Positions 15,572-24,890 of a stretch of DNA of 40,120 nucleotides are shown piece by piece (within the stretch, counting starts at the first letter, position 1; the number at the start of each line of letters is the position of its first letter). The position numbers were made by a program, and so were the translations under genes. Under the pieces are notes generated by a model. It was not told where the DNA came from and did not search any database. It saw only the letters and a program-made list of their open reading frames with translations. The DNA is from an uncultured Clostridia bacterium. GTDB taxonomy: Bacteria; Bacillota; Clostridia; Christensenellales; UBA1242. The stretch spans positions 1 to 40,120 of the forward strand of contig CALWKI010000068.1 of the NCBI GenBank assembly GCA_944381235.1, in the 5' to 3' direction.

Positions 15572-17653
15572 ATGGAAAGTGTTTTTGAAACTGAGGTTGG
15601 TGGAAGAAAGTTAATTGTTAGGACTGGTAAGTATAGTGAGCAGGCAAATGGTACATGTTGGGTACAATGTGGAGAGACTATTGTACAGTGTGCTGTTACT
15701 ATGTCTGAAACGCCAAGGGATGGAATTGATTTTTTTCCTTTAGGTGTTGACTTTGAAGAAAAAATGTATTCGGTAGGAAAAATCCCGGGTGGATTTAAAA
15801 AAAGAGAAGGTAAGGCTAGTGACAAGGCAATTTTGACTTCGCGTCTTATTGATAGACCACTTAGACCACTTTTTCCAAAAGGTTTTTATAATGATGTTGC
15901 GGTTGTCTGTACTGCGCTTTCTGTTGACCCAGATGTTGCGCCAGAGCCTCTTGCAATGATTGCGTCTTCTGTTGCACTTAGTATATCTGATATTCCTTTT
16001 GCAGGTCCAACGGGGAGTGTGGTGGTAGGTAGCATTGGAGATAAATTTATCATAAACCCTACATCTGAAGAAAATGAAAGAAGCGATATGCATGTGACCG
16101 TTAGTGGTACAAAAGAAGCAATACTTATGGTTGAAGCGGGTGCGCATGAGGTGAGTGAGCAAAAAATGCTTGACGCAATTATGTTTGCACATGAAGAAAT
16201 AAAAAAACTTGTTGAGTTTCAAGAAGACATTGTAAAAAAGATCGGAAAAGAAAAGAGAAGCGATATAGTTATCTTTAAACCAACTGATGACATTGATAAA
16301 GAAGTAAGAAAATATGCAAATAGTAAACTTGACTTTGCCCTTGATACTTTTGATAGAGAGACAAGACAGGCAAGACAAGAAGAAGTCGAAAATGACACTC
16401 AGGAACACTTTAAAGAAATTTTCCCTGATAGCGAGAGTATGATAAGTGAAGTCTTGTATAAAATGACAAAAGAAAAAGTTAGAAACAAGATTTTAAATAA
16501 AGGCGTTCGTCCAGATGGGAGGAGTTTAAAAGAGATTCGCCCTATTTGGTGTGAGGTAGGAGTGCTTCCTCGAGTTCATGGTAGCGCTGTGTTTACTCGT
16601 GGTCAAACTCAGGTTTTGAATTGTTGCACACTTGGGACTTTGGGCGAAGGGCAAAAATTAGATGGGCTTGACGACATAGATAACAAAAGGTATATACACC
16701 AATATAATATGCCACCATATGCGACGGGTGAGGCAAGACCTTTAAAGAGTCCAGGAAGAAGAGAAATCGGTCACGGTGCACTTGCTGAAAGGGCACTTGA
16801 GGCGGTTATTCCAAGCGAGGAGGAGTTTCCTTATACTCTTAGACTTGTTAGCGAGGTTTTGAGTTCAAATGGCTCTTCTTCAATGGCAAGTGTTTGTGGT
16901 TCGACCCTTTCACTTATGGATGCAGGTGTTAAGATTAAGGCGCCAGTTGCGGGCATAGCTATGGGACTTATTAAAGATACAGAGAGTAATAAAGTTGCTG
17001 TTTTAAGTGATATTCAAGGAATGGAAGATTTTCTCGGGGATATGGACTTTAAGGTTGCGGGGACTGAAAAGGGTATTACCGCAATTCAAATGGATATTAA
17101 GATTAAGGGCATCGACAAAAATATTCTAACTACGGCATTAAACCAAGCAAGAGAAGGCAGAATGCATATTTTGGGGATTATGCTTAAGACAATCGATAAA
17201 CCAAGAGAAAATCTTAGTAAATATGCTCCTAAAATTATTAGTTTCAACATTGATCCAAGTAAAATTGGTGACGTTATCGGTGCTGGAGGTAAGACAATTA
17301 ATAAGATTATTGAGGAAACTGGTGTTAAAATTGACATTGACGACGACGGAAAGGTTTGGATTGCGTCAACTGATAATGCAATGTCAGAAAGAGCAAAAGA
17401 GATTATTCATACCATTGTTGATGACATTGAAAAAGGACAGGTTTTTGTTGGTAAAGTGATTAGAATTATGCAATTTGGTGCATTTGTTGAACTTTCACCA
17501 ACTAAAGACGGGATGATACACATTTCAAAACTATCAGATAAGAGAGTTGAAAAGGTTACCGACGTTGTAAATATTGGCGATACCGTCAAAGTCGAAGTAA
17601 TCAAGGTTGATAATATGGGCAAAATTGACCTAAAACTTCTTGAAAAATTGTAA
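15572..17653 (+). CDS. pnp: Polyribonucleotide nucleotidyltransferase (PNPase)
   Basis: PNPase degrades mRNA 3' to 5' by phosphorolysis in the cytosol. At 693 aa it is full length. Domains in order are a first RNase PH domain (residues about 5-140), a helical linker, and a second RNase PH domain (about 310-540) with DAGVKIKAPVAGIAMGL and SDIQGMEDFLGDMDFKVAGT. A KH domain (GDVIGAGGKTINKIIEETG, about 565-585) and an S1 domain (VFVGKVIRIMQFGAFVEL, about 620-637) complete the protein, which ends soon after S1. AGGAGA precedes the ATG by 7 bases. Confidence 0.97.
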   Translation: MESVFETEVGGRKLIVRTGKYSEQANGTCWVQCGETIVQCAVTMSETPRDGIDFFPLGVDFEEKMYSVGKIPGGFKKREGKASDKAILTSRLIDRPLRPLFPKGFYNDVAVVCTALSVDPDVAPEPLAMIASSVALSISDIPFAGPTGSVVVGSIGDKFIINPTSEENERSDMHVTVSGTKEAILMVEAGAHEVSEQKMLDAIMFAHEEIKKLVEFQEDIVKKIGKEKRSDIVIFKPTDDIDKEVRKYANSKLDFALDTFDRETRQARQEEVENDTQEHFKEIFPDSESMISEVLYKMTKEKVRNKILNKGVRPDGRSLKEIRPIWCEVGVLPRVHGSAVFTRGQTQVLNCCTLGTLGEGQKLDGLDDIDNKRYIHQYNMPPYATGEARPLKSPGRREIGHGALAERALEAVIPSEEEFPYTLRLVSEVLSSNGSSSMASVCGSTLSLMDAGVKIKAPVAGIAMGLIKDTESNKVAVLSDIQGMEDFLGDMDFKVAGTEKGITAIQMDIKIKGIDKNILTTALNQAREGRMHILGIMLKTIDKPRENLSKYAPKIISFNIDPSKIGDVIGAGGKTINKIIEETGVKIDIDDDGKVWIASTDNAMSERAKEIIHTIVDDIEKGQVFVGKVIRIMQFGAFVELSPTKDGMIHISKLSDKRVEKVTDVVNIGDTVKVEVIKVDNMGKIDLKLLEKL

Positions 17654-17674
17654 GTTTTATCGATTTTTTAGATT

Positions 17675-17706
17675 AAAGACTTCTTATTGAGGTCTTTTTT
17701 TATTTT
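17675..17706 (+). terminator. Terminator after pnp
   Basis: AAAGAC (17675-17680) pairs with GTCTTT (17692-17697) across an 11-base loop, followed by a long T run. Confidence 0.7.
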
Positions 17707-17718
17707 TTTTAAAAATTA

Positions 17719-17748
17719 TTTGACTTATTAATAAAATTTTAATAGAAT
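17719..17748 (+). promoter_or_regulatory. Probable promoter of the LRR surface-protein gene
   Basis: TTGACT (17719-17724) and TAGAAT (17743-17748) are 18 bases apart. The leader to the ATG at 17865 is about 110 bases with no clear structure. Confidence 0.5.
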
Positions 17749-17864
17749 AAATTTGGAACTTTGTTGTATAAAGAAAAATCTAAAAAATTTTTGTTTAGGG
17801 CTGGAAAGGTTTTCATAATTTTTATTAAAACAATAAAAACTAAAGATAAGGGGTTTTGTGTACT

Positions 17865-20800
17865 ATGGGAAAAGTTAAAAAAAATTTACTTACGTCAATT
17901 TTACTACTTGTCGTTATGGGTATTTTTGCGGTACTCACAATTTTTGTTGTTGTCGACGCGGTCAATAAAAAATATTATGAAGATTTAAACGTCGACTATG
18001 AGGTGCAAGAAGAGGCGCCAAACATAATTTTGACGTTTGCACGTCACGAGGGAAGCGAGGTAAATAACACCACTACAAAAGTAGTTTTAAACGAGGAAAA
18101 GGATAAGTTCCGCCTTGACGGCATTGTGCCAGAGGTCACTGACGGCGAGGTAACAAACTTAGACGAAATAACAAACGAGAACGGCGGGGAATTTTACTTT
18201 TTCTCAACCAACCCGGCTTTCATTGATGTCCAAGAGACTCCAGAGGACCCAAATCTCATTTTTAGTGAGACGGACAAAAGATATTACGTCTCAACGGAAG
18301 AAAACCCAATTTGGTACGACGTGCCAACTGAAAATGTCTTTACCCTTTATTCAGTATTCCTAACCCCAAACGTACTTAATTCTGACTTTGCAAACGCACC
18401 ACTAAATACAATCACCAATGCAATAGTATCTCACGACGTTGTAGACTTACCAGCAAACGCATTTAGTGGAACCTATTCAACCTCAAGTGCACTTACAACA
18501 ATCTTACTTCCACAAAATCTTCATAGTGTAGGAGATTATTCGTTTCAATATTGCGGAAGGCTTACAACTATTACAATACCAGAGGGAGTCATGAATATAG
18601 GAAATTATGCATTTTTTTATTGCAGTAGAGTCACAAGTATAACAATACCTAGTTCTGTTGCGAGCATAGGAGAAAATGTGTTTGATGGTTGCGATAACTT
18701 GCAATATAATGAATGGGATAATGGGCTATATCTTGGAAACGAAAGTAATCCGTATCTTTATTTAGCAGACACAAAAACAACAGTCTTTGAAACTTTTAGT
18801 ATTAACTCCAAATGTAAAATTATTGGAAGTGATGCATTTAATAGTTGCATAGGGCTCACGAGTATAACAATACCTAGTAGTGTTATGAGTATAGGAGAGC
18901 GAGCATTTTTTTATTGCACAGGGCTTACAAGTATAACAATACCTAGCACTGTCACGAGTATAGGGAGTTATGCATTTAGTGGTTGCACAGGGCTTACAAC
19001 AGTAACCTTTGAAGAGGGAAGCGGGCTTTCGAGTATAGAAAGTGAGACATTTTATGGTTGCACAGGGCTTACAAGTATAACAATACCAAGCGGCGTTACG
19101 AGTATAGGAGGTTATGCATTTAGTGGTTGCAGTAGTCTCACAAGTATAACAATACCGAGCGGTGTTACGAGTATAGGTCGTTATGCATTTAGTGGTTGCA
19201 CAGGGCTTACTACAGTAACCTTTAAAGAGAGAAGTGAACTTGTCAGTATAGGAGAGCGAGCATTTTATAATTGCGAGAGTCTCACAAGTATATCAATCCC
19301 AAGCGGTATTACGAGTATAGGAGAGCGAGCATTTTATAATTGCGACAATATACAAGAACTATATATTGATAATCTGACAAGTTATCTAAATATTTCATAT
19401 GCCGATAATTATGCACGACCACTATACGTGGCAGATCAAAGTGTGACTTTGTATATTAATGGAGAAGCTGTTATAGCGCTTAAAATTTCAGAAGGCATTA
19501 TTTCAATACCAGATTATGCATTTTATAATTGCAATTTTACTTCAGTTACAATACCTAGCACTATCACGAGTATAGGATATAATGCATTTTATGGTTGCTA
19601 CCAACTTGCTGAAGTGTATAACTTAAGTAGTCTTGATATCGTTGCTGGGAGTTATGATAATGGTTACGTTGGATACTATGCAATTGAAATAAAAACGAAT
19701 GAAAAAAGTGGTTATTATAATCTAGGCGAAAATAACGAATTTATAATGTATAAAGATTTAGCGGGTAATCACTATTTAGTAAATTATGTAGGAAGTGATA
19801 TAGAGATAGTTTTACCTACTTTAGTGGACGGACAAACTTATAGTATATATGATTATGCTTTTTACGAAAAATCTAATATTACAAGTATAACAATACCGAG
19901 CGGTGTTACGAGTATAGGAGAGCGTGCATTTTATAATTGCACAGGGCTCACAAGTATAACAATCCCAAGTGGGGTTACGAGTATAGGAAGTTGGGCATTT
20001 TCTTATTGCAGAGGGCTTACCACCGTAACCTTTGAAGAGGGAAGCAAGCTTTCGAGTATAGGAGATGATGCATTTTATGTTTGCACAGGACTTACCACCG
20101 TAACCTTTGAAGAGGGAAGTGAGCTTAAAAGTATAGGAGATGATGCATTTTATGGTTGCACAGGTCTCACAAGTATAACAATACCAAGCAGTGTCACAAG
20201 TATAGGAAGTGGTGCCTTTTATTATTGCACTAATATACAAGAATTACATATTGATAATCTCACAAGTTATCTAAATATTTCATATGGCAATGATTATGCA
20301 CGACCACTATACGGGACAAATCAAAGTGTGACTTTATATATTAATGGAAAAGCTGTTACAGCGCTTAAAATTTCAGAAGATATTACTTCAATACCAAGTT
20401 ATGCATTTAGACATTGCAATTTTACTTCAGTTACAATCCCAAACAGTGTTGCGAGTATAGGAGATAAGGCATTTCTTAGTTGTGATAGTCTTACAACAGT
20501 AACCTTTGAAGAGGGAGATGAGCTTGTTAGTATAGGAAGTGGTGCATTTTCTGATTGCTACCGACTCGTTGAAGTTTATAACTTAAGTAGTCTTAATATT
20601 TGGGCTGGAAGTACTAGTAATGGTTACGCTGGATATTATGCAATTGAAATAAAAAAGAGTGAAAAAAGTGGAATCTATACATTAGGCGAAAATAAAGAAT
20701 TTGTAATGTACAAAGATTTAGCGGGTAATCACTATTTAATAAATTATTTAGGAAGTTATACAGAGATAGTTTTACCTACTTTAGAGGGCGGACAAACTTA

Positions 20801-21977
20801 TGTTATAAATGACTATGCTTTTTACGAAAAATCTAATATTACGAGTATAACAATTTCTAGTTCAGTCACGAGTATAGGAAGTGATGCGTTTTCTGATTGC
20901 ACAGGTCTCACAACAGTAACTTTTGAAGAGGGAAGTGAACTTGTCAGTATAGGAAGTGATGCATTTCGTTATTGCAATAGTCTCACAAGTATAGCAATAC
21001 CAAGCAGTGTCACAAGTATAGGAAGTGATGCATTTAGTGGTTGCAAAGGGCTCACCACAGTAACCTTTGAAGAAGGAAGTCAGCTTACGAGTATAGGATA
21101 TTATGCATTTGAAGATTGCAGTAGTCTTACCTCTATTACAATACCAAGCAGTGTAACTACAATAGGATCTTATGCATTTAGAGATTGTAGTAGTCTTGAG
21201 AGTGTAGACTTTGGAGAAAACTCAATGCTCACAAGTATAGGAAGTTATGCATTTGAATATTGTAGTAGCCTAACCTCTATAACAATACCAGAGAGTGTTA
21301 CGAGTATAGCAAGAAATGCATTTTATCAATGCTACAAACTTGTTGAAGTAATTAACTTAAGCAGTCTAGAGATAACAGCGGGAAGTAGTAGTAATGGTTA
21401 CGTAGGATTTTATGCTGACTATGTATACACAAGTTTAGATACACCTTTAATACAACAAAAAGTAGGAGATTATATTTTCTACTTAAATGACAACGTTATG
21501 TACCTGTTAGCCTATTTAGGGAATAATACAAATTTAACTCTCCCTAGTGTTGAGAGGGTGAAGGAGATTTTTACTGACTATACAGGTAGTAGTTATCAAA
21601 TATATGAATATGCTTTTTATAATAATGATAATATTGCAAGTATAACAATACCAAGCAGTGTTACGAGTATAGGTAGTAATGCATTTAGTGGTTGCACAGG
21701 GCTTACTACAGTAACCTTTAAAGAGAGAAGTGAGCTTATCAGTATAGGAGAGCGAGCATTTTATAATTGCACAGGGCTTACAAGTATAACAATACCTAGC
21801 ACTGTCACGAGTATAGGAAACGAGGTATTTAGATTTTGCTCTAATTTGACTATTTATTGTGAAGTGGCAAGTCGTCCTAGTGGGTGGAATTCAAGTTGGA
21901 ATTATTCCGATTGTCCGGTTTATTGGGGACTTAATGTAAATTGGGAGTATGTTGACGGAGAGCCTAGACCGATTTAA
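17865..21977 (+). CDS. BspA-like leucine-rich-repeat surface protein, membrane anchored
   Basis: This 1370-aa protein is built from about 34 repeats of the BspA/LRR_5 type (LTSITIPSSVTSIGSYAFSG pattern, about 23 residues, usually with Cys after the AF motif). Residues about 8-32 are a hydrophobic segment after a KK-rich start, without a clear cleavage site, so it is probably an N-terminal anchor with the repeats outside the cell. A non-repeat domain (about 35-190) precedes the repeats. No LPXTG, SLH or other wall-binding motif is seen at the C-terminus, which ends in the NWEYVDGEP-type tail common in this family. Two larger modules recur (see the repeat entry). Family members are surface or adhesion proteins; the ligand here is unknown. 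ATG 17865 is preferred over TTG 17856, which lies only 2 bases from AAGGGG. It stands alone between conserved operons. Confidence 0.88.
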   Translation: MGKVKKNLLTSILLLVVMGIFAVLTIFVVVDAVNKKYYEDLNVDYEVQEEAPNIILTFARHEGSEVNNTTTKVVLNEEKDKFRLDGIVPEVTDGEVTNLDEITNENGGEFYFFSTNPAFIDVQETPEDPNLIFSETDKRYYVSTEENPIWYDVPTENVFTLYSVFLTPNVLNSDFANAPLNTITNAIVSHDVVDLPANAFSGTYSTSSALTTILLPQNLHSVGDYSFQYCGRLTTITIPEGVMNIGNYAFFYCSRVTSITIPSSVASIGENVFDGCDNLQYNEWDNGLYLGNESNPYLYLADTKTTVFETFSINSKCKIIGSDAFNSCIGLTSITIPSSVMSIGERAFFYCTGLTSITIPSTVTSIGSYAFSGCTGLTTVTFEEGSGLSSIESETFYGCTGLTSITIPSGVTSIGGYAFSGCSSLTSITIPSGVTSIGRYAFSGCTGLTTVTFKERSELVSIGERAFYNCESLTSISIPSGITSIGERAFYNCDNIQELYIDNLTSYLNISYADNYARPLYVADQSVTLYINGEAVIALKISEGIISIPDYAFYNCNFTSVTIPSTITSIGYNAFYGCYQLAEVYNLSSLDIVAGSYDNGYVGYYAIEIKTNEKSGYYNLGENNEFIMYKDLAGNHYLVNYVGSDIEIVLPTLVDGQTYSIYDYAFYEKSNITSITIPSGVTSIGERAFYNCTGLTSITIPSGVTSIGSWAFSYCRGLTTVTFEEGSKLSSIGDDAFYVCTGLTTVTFEEGSELKSIGDDAFYGCTGLTSITIPSSVTSIGSGAFYYCTNIQELHIDNLTSYLNISYGNDYARPLYGTNQSVTLYINGKAVTALKISEDITSIPSYAFRHCNFTSVTIPNSVASIGDKAFLSCDSLTTVTFEEGDELVSIGSGAFSDCYRLVEVYNLSSLNIWAGSTSNGYAGYYAIEIKKSEKSGIYTLGENKEFVMYKDLAGNHYLINYLGSYTEIVLPTLEGGQTYVINDYAFYEKSNITSITISSSVTSIGSDAFSDCTGLTTVTFEEGSELVSIGSDAFRYCNSLTSIAIPSSVTSIGSDAFSGCKGLTTVTFEEGSQLTSIGYYAFEDCSSLTSITIPSSVTTIGSYAFRDCSSLESVDFGENSMLTSIGSYAFEYCSSLTSITIPESVTSIARNAFYQCYKLVEVINLSSLEITAGSSSNGYVGFYADYVYTSLDTPLIQQKVGDYIFYLNDNVMYLLAYLGNNTNLTLPSVERVKEIFTDYTGSSYQIYEYAFYNNDNIASITIPSSVTSIGSNAFSGCTGLTTVTFKERSELISIGERAFYNCTGLTSITIPSTVTSIGNEVFRFCSNLTIYCEVASRPSGWNSSWNYSDCPVYWGLNVNWEYVDGEPRPI
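19347..20857 (+). repeat. Large internal duplication in the LRR gene
   Basis: A module beginning NIQELYIDNLTSYLN at 19347 recurs from 20232 at high DNA identity, offset 885 bases. Its second half (GENNEFIMYKDLAGNHYLVN region) recurs at offset 960, because copy 2 contains one extra 25-residue LRR unit. A third, more diverged partial copy of the NLSSL-AGS-NGYVG part lies near 21331-21440. Short perfect repeats such as GAGCGAGCATTTTATAATTG also occur at several places. Confidence 0.8.
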
Positions 21978-22540
21978 TAGGAAAGGGAAAAGTAAATTAA
22001 TTTTTTGTAGTTTTGTTTTACTTCTTATTGAGTGCAATGTTAATTTATTTTAGGTTGTTAAGTGGAAGTGTGTTTAAAGTATATGGTTGATTTTATATAT
22101 GTAGGCGAGTAAGAGAGTGCGGTTCGAAATAGTAAATAGAATTTGTTTTAGTGGGCGATCGATAGGGCGGTGTTAAGAATACTTAATAGGAAATGTAGTA
22201 TTAGAGTGCGGTCGCGCGAGGTGGAAGAGAGGCGACGTCTCGCGCGGTCGCACGTTTGCCTGTAAATTTAATAAGAATGTATTTGTAAACGCGTGTGATT
22301 TCTTATTTTGTTATTAGTCACCCTTTTTCTTCTATGGTCTTAGTATGTGCAAGACAAGACGGAGTAAAATTAGTAACAACTCATATTATTTATTAGTTAA
22401 AAAATTTCTTGGTCATATGGTAGGCTTCAGCGACTTTTTTATAGAAGATAAACAAAAGTAGAAAAAACACTTTTAAAATTTAAATGTTTGTGTTAAACTA
22501 TTTGTGCAAGCAGTATTGTTGAGGAGTTTAAGGGTTAAAA
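21978..22540. other. 563-base non-coding region with local GC-rich segment
   Basis: No gene is recognisable on either strand. From about 22100 to 22260 the base composition becomes G-rich, unlike the surrounding DNA. The 10-mer AGAGTGCGGT occurs twice (22114-22123 and 22203-22212), the second forming part of a strong hairpin. A possible extended -10 (TG-T-TAAACT, 22491-22499) before ruvX lacks a clear -35. No terminator was identified for the LRR gene. Confidence 0.5.
22206..22253. other. GC-rich 15-bp hairpin, possible structured RNA or terminal inverted repeat
   Basis: GTGCGGTCGCGCGAG (22206-22220) pairs over its full length with CTCGCGCGGTCGCAC (22239-22253), counting a tandem G-U pair in the middle. 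The 18-base loop is GTGGAAGAGAGGCGACGT. There is no T tract on either side, so it is not an ordinary terminator. G+C in the stem is far above that of the surrounding DNA. Confidence 0.6.
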
Positions 22541-22954
22541 TTGAAAAGGAAAATGGCGCTTGATTACGGAGAGGTGAGGATTGGGATTGCGTTTAGCGAT
22601 TTGCTTAACATAATTGCAAGCCCGTTTGAGACCTATACGCGAGTAGAAAAGACAAAAGACCTTGAATATTTATCAAACCTTATTAAAACTCAAGAGGTCG
22701 ATGAAGTGATTATAGGTTTACCTTTAAACATGGATGGAAGTGAAGGTGAGAGGGCACTTGCCACCCGAGAGTTTGCGAGACAACTTGAGGAGATCACTCA
22801 CATCAAGATTACTTTTGTTGACGAAAGACTTACAAGTGTTGAGGCTGATGAGATTTTAGCAAGTCGAGGCATTAAATGGGAAGAGAGAAAAAAGTACATT
22901 GATAAACTTTCCGCAACAATAATTTTGCAAGATTATTTAAATTCGAAAAAATAA
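22541..22954 (+). CDS. ruvX: RuvX/YqgF-family nuclease, pre-16S rRNA processing
   Basis: YqgF/RuvX is an RNase H-fold nuclease implicated in 16S rRNA 5'-end maturation and formerly called a putative Holliday-junction resolvase. The 137-aa protein has the motifs LDYGEVRIGIAFSD (catalytic Asp near residue 8), VDEVIIGLPLNMDGSEG, FVDERLTSVEA and the C-terminal DKLSATIILQDYL. The TTG start at 22541 is kept, with AAGGG 7 bases upstream, because it leaves enough residues for the first beta strand. ATG 22553 would begin directly at MALDYG. It is followed at 13 bases by the DUF1292 gene. Confidence 0.92.
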   Translation: MKRKMALDYGEVRIGIAFSDLLNIIASPFETYTRVEKTKDLEYLSNLIKTQEVDEVIIGLPLNMDGSEGERALATREFARQLEEITHIKITFVDERLTSVEADEILASRGIKWEERKKYIDKLSATIILQDYLNSKK

Positions 22955-22967
22955 AGGAGTAATAAAA

Positions 22968-23318
22968 ATGAGTGAAGAAGAAAAAAGTCCTATAGAACGC
23001 CTTTTTGACGAAGATGATGTTAGCCCAATTTCACTTTTTAATGAAAAGGGAGAAGAAGTAAAATTTGAGCAGATAGCACTTATTCCAGTGGAGGAAAAGA
23101 TATATGCTATCCTAAAACCTATTGAGCAAATGGAAGGCATAGGTGAAGATGAAGCACTTGTTTTTGAAATAGTTGAAGGTGAGGACGAGGAAGACGGAGA
23201 TTATTTAAACCTTGTTTCCGACATTGACGTGATAGACAAAGTGTTTGAAGTCTATAACAAACTTATGGACGAGGAAGAAGCAAAGCAAAAAATTGATAAG
23301 GACAAAGGAAGTAAATAA
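22968..23318 (+). CDS. DUF1292 (YrzB-type) acidic protein
   Basis: This 116-aa, very acidic cytosolic protein belongs to the DUF1292 family, recognised from the ISLFNEKGEEVKFEQIALI beginning and the YAILKPIE and ALVFEIVEGEDEED motifs. The family regularly follows ruvX in Firmicutes and its function is unknown. The ATG has AAAGGAG 9 bases upstream. The stop codon overlaps the lysS start by one base (TAATG), so lysS is probably translationally coupled to it. Confidence 0.88.
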   Translation: MSEEEKSPIERLFDEDDVSPISLFNEKGEEVKFEQIALIPVEEKIYAILKPIEQMEGIGEDEALVFEIVEGEDEEDGDYLNLVSDIDVIDKVFEVYNKLMDEEEAKQKIDKDKGSK

Positions 23319-24778
23319 TGGAAAACCTATCTAGCGAGATTGACATAAGGAAGAACAAGGTTAGAGAGTTAAAAGAACAAGGGGTCATTGTTTACAAAGA
23401 TAGTTATAATAGAACGCATACGTTGATTGAAGCAAAAAATTTGAATGACGGCGAAAAGGTAAGAGTTTGCGGAAGAATTACTTTTAGGAGAATTATGGGC
23501 AAACTTAGTTTTTTTGCGATTGAAGACATTAATGCGAGGCTTCAAATAAGTATTAGTCGAAACGAAATTGACGAAGAAAAGTATGCTTTCTTTAAGTCTA
23601 TGGTTGACATTGGCGACTTTATTGGTGTTGAAGGGGAGTTGTACACCACTCATACCGGGGAAAAGACTGTTAGAACTCATAGTTATGAACTTTTATCAAA
23701 GGCAATTTTGCCTCTACCTGAAAAATACCACGGTTTAACCAACCTTGACCAAAGGTATAGGGAAAGATGTATGGACCTTGTTAGTAACGAGGAAAGTAGG
23801 ACAATCTTCTTAAAAAGAAGTAAATTTTTGTCATTTATTAGACGCTTTCTTGAGGAAAATGGATTTGTTGAGGTTGAAACGCCAATTCTTCAAAGTGCGG
23901 TATGTGGTGCGAGTGCAAAACCTTTTTTTACAAAGCATAATGCGCTTAACAAGATTTGTAATTTAAGAATTGCTCCAGAGGTTTATCTAAAACATCTTAT
24001 TGCAGGAGGTTTTGATAGGGTTTTTGAGGTCGCGAAGTGCTTTAGAAATGAAGGTATGGACACAAGTCACTTGCAAGAGTTTACTATGGTTGAGTGGTAT
24101 GCGGCGTATTGGAATTTTGAGGACAATATAAAATTCTTTTCTAAATTTTTACGAGATGCAATAAGTTGTATAAACGATGGTAATTTGACTTTAGAGTTTA
24201 AAGGACATACACTAGATTTTTCAAAGGAATTTAAGAGGATTAACTACACTGACACCATAAACGAGATTTTAGGGTTTAATGTGCTTGATTATACTAATGT
24301 AATTGAACTCAAAAAGGCTGTTGTGAAGACAAAGTTGTTTTCTATGGAAGACTTTGAGGAGTGCAAAACTGTTGGTGGTGTTATAGACTATATTTATAAG
24401 AGAAAAATTAGGGATAATATAATTGAACCTACAATTCTATATAATTATCCGGCTTGTCTTGTGCCACTTGCAAGGCGTAATGATGAGGATAATAGAAGGA
24501 TTGATATGTTTCAAATTCTTGTTTGCGGAGACGAGATTTGCAAGGCTTACTCTGAACTTGTTGACCCAGTTGTCCAAAGAGAAGCACTTGAAGAACAGGC
24601 CCGCGCAAGGCAAAATGGTGATGACGAGGCTATGGAACTTGACGAAGATTTCTTGAATGCTATGGAGCATGGTATGCCTCCAATTTCTGGGCTTGGTTTT
24701 GGGGTTGATAGAATGATGTGTATGCTTACAAATCAGGAATCGGTTAGAGATGTCGTTTTGTTCCCATTAATGAAGTGA
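23318..24778 (+). CDS. lysS: Lysyl-tRNA synthetase, class II
   Basis: It charges tRNA-Lys in the cytosol. At 486 aa the length is usual. The N-terminal OB anticodon domain (about residues 45-145, VRVCGRITFRRIMGKLSFF) is followed by the class II core. This has motif 1 around VEVETPILQ, motif 2 FRNEGMDTSHLQEFTMVEW, the lysine-site-like EICKAYSELVDP, and motif 3 GLGFGVDRMMCML. Some normally strict positions differ: GGATARPF is CGASAKPF, and the motif 2 loop TRHNPEF is TSHLQEF. The E-F-T-M and G-D-R-type residues remain. The protein is therefore a diverged but apparently functional LysRS. A terminator follows. Confidence 0.93.
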   Translation: MENLSSEIDIRKNKVRELKEQGVIVYKDSYNRTHTLIEAKNLNDGEKVRVCGRITFRRIMGKLSFFAIEDINARLQISISRNEIDEEKYAFFKSMVDIGDFIGVEGELYTTHTGEKTVRTHSYELLSKAILPLPEKYHGLTNLDQRYRERCMDLVSNEESRTIFLKRSKFLSFIRRFLEENGFVEVETPILQSAVCGASAKPFFTKHNALNKICNLRIAPEVYLKHLIAGGFDRVFEVAKCFRNEGMDTSHLQEFTMVEWYAAYWNFEDNIKFFSKFLRDAISCINDGNLTLEFKGHTLDFSKEFKRINYTDTINEILGFNVLDYTNVIELKKAVVKTKLFSMEDFEECKTVGGVIDYIYKRKIRDNIIEPTILYNYPACLVPLARRNDEDNRRIDMFQILVCGDEICKAYSELVDPVVQREALEEQARARQNGDDEAMELDEDFLNAMEHGMPPISGLGFGVDRMMCMLTNQESVRDVVLFPLMK

Positions 24779-24847
24779 AATTATAAAATGGTAGTTAAAA
24801 AGTTAAATGAGGATAAAAGGCTTTATAAAGCCTAAACGATTAAAAAA

Positions 24848-24890
24848 TGGGAGATAGTAGAAAATATACTTTACTATCTCTTTTACTATT
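24848..24890 (+). terminator. Terminator after lysS
   Basis: GAGATAGTA (24851-24859) and TACTATCTC (24872-24880) form a perfect 9-bp stem with a 12-base loop, followed by TTTT. Confidence 0.8.

Noticed and set aside
15740..16408. 222-residue open frame on the minus strand
   Set aside because: It lies wholly antisense to pnp, whose reading frame is certain; Cys/Phe/His-rich composition is typical of a shadow frame.
19821..20240. 139-residue repetitive minus-strand frame
   Set aside because: It is the mirror of the LRR repeats on the other strand and has no start signals.
18500..21900. Regular short repeats resembling a CRISPR array
   Set aside because: The repeats are in-frame 23-residue leucine-rich units of one long protein, with imperfect copies and no spacer structure or cas genes.
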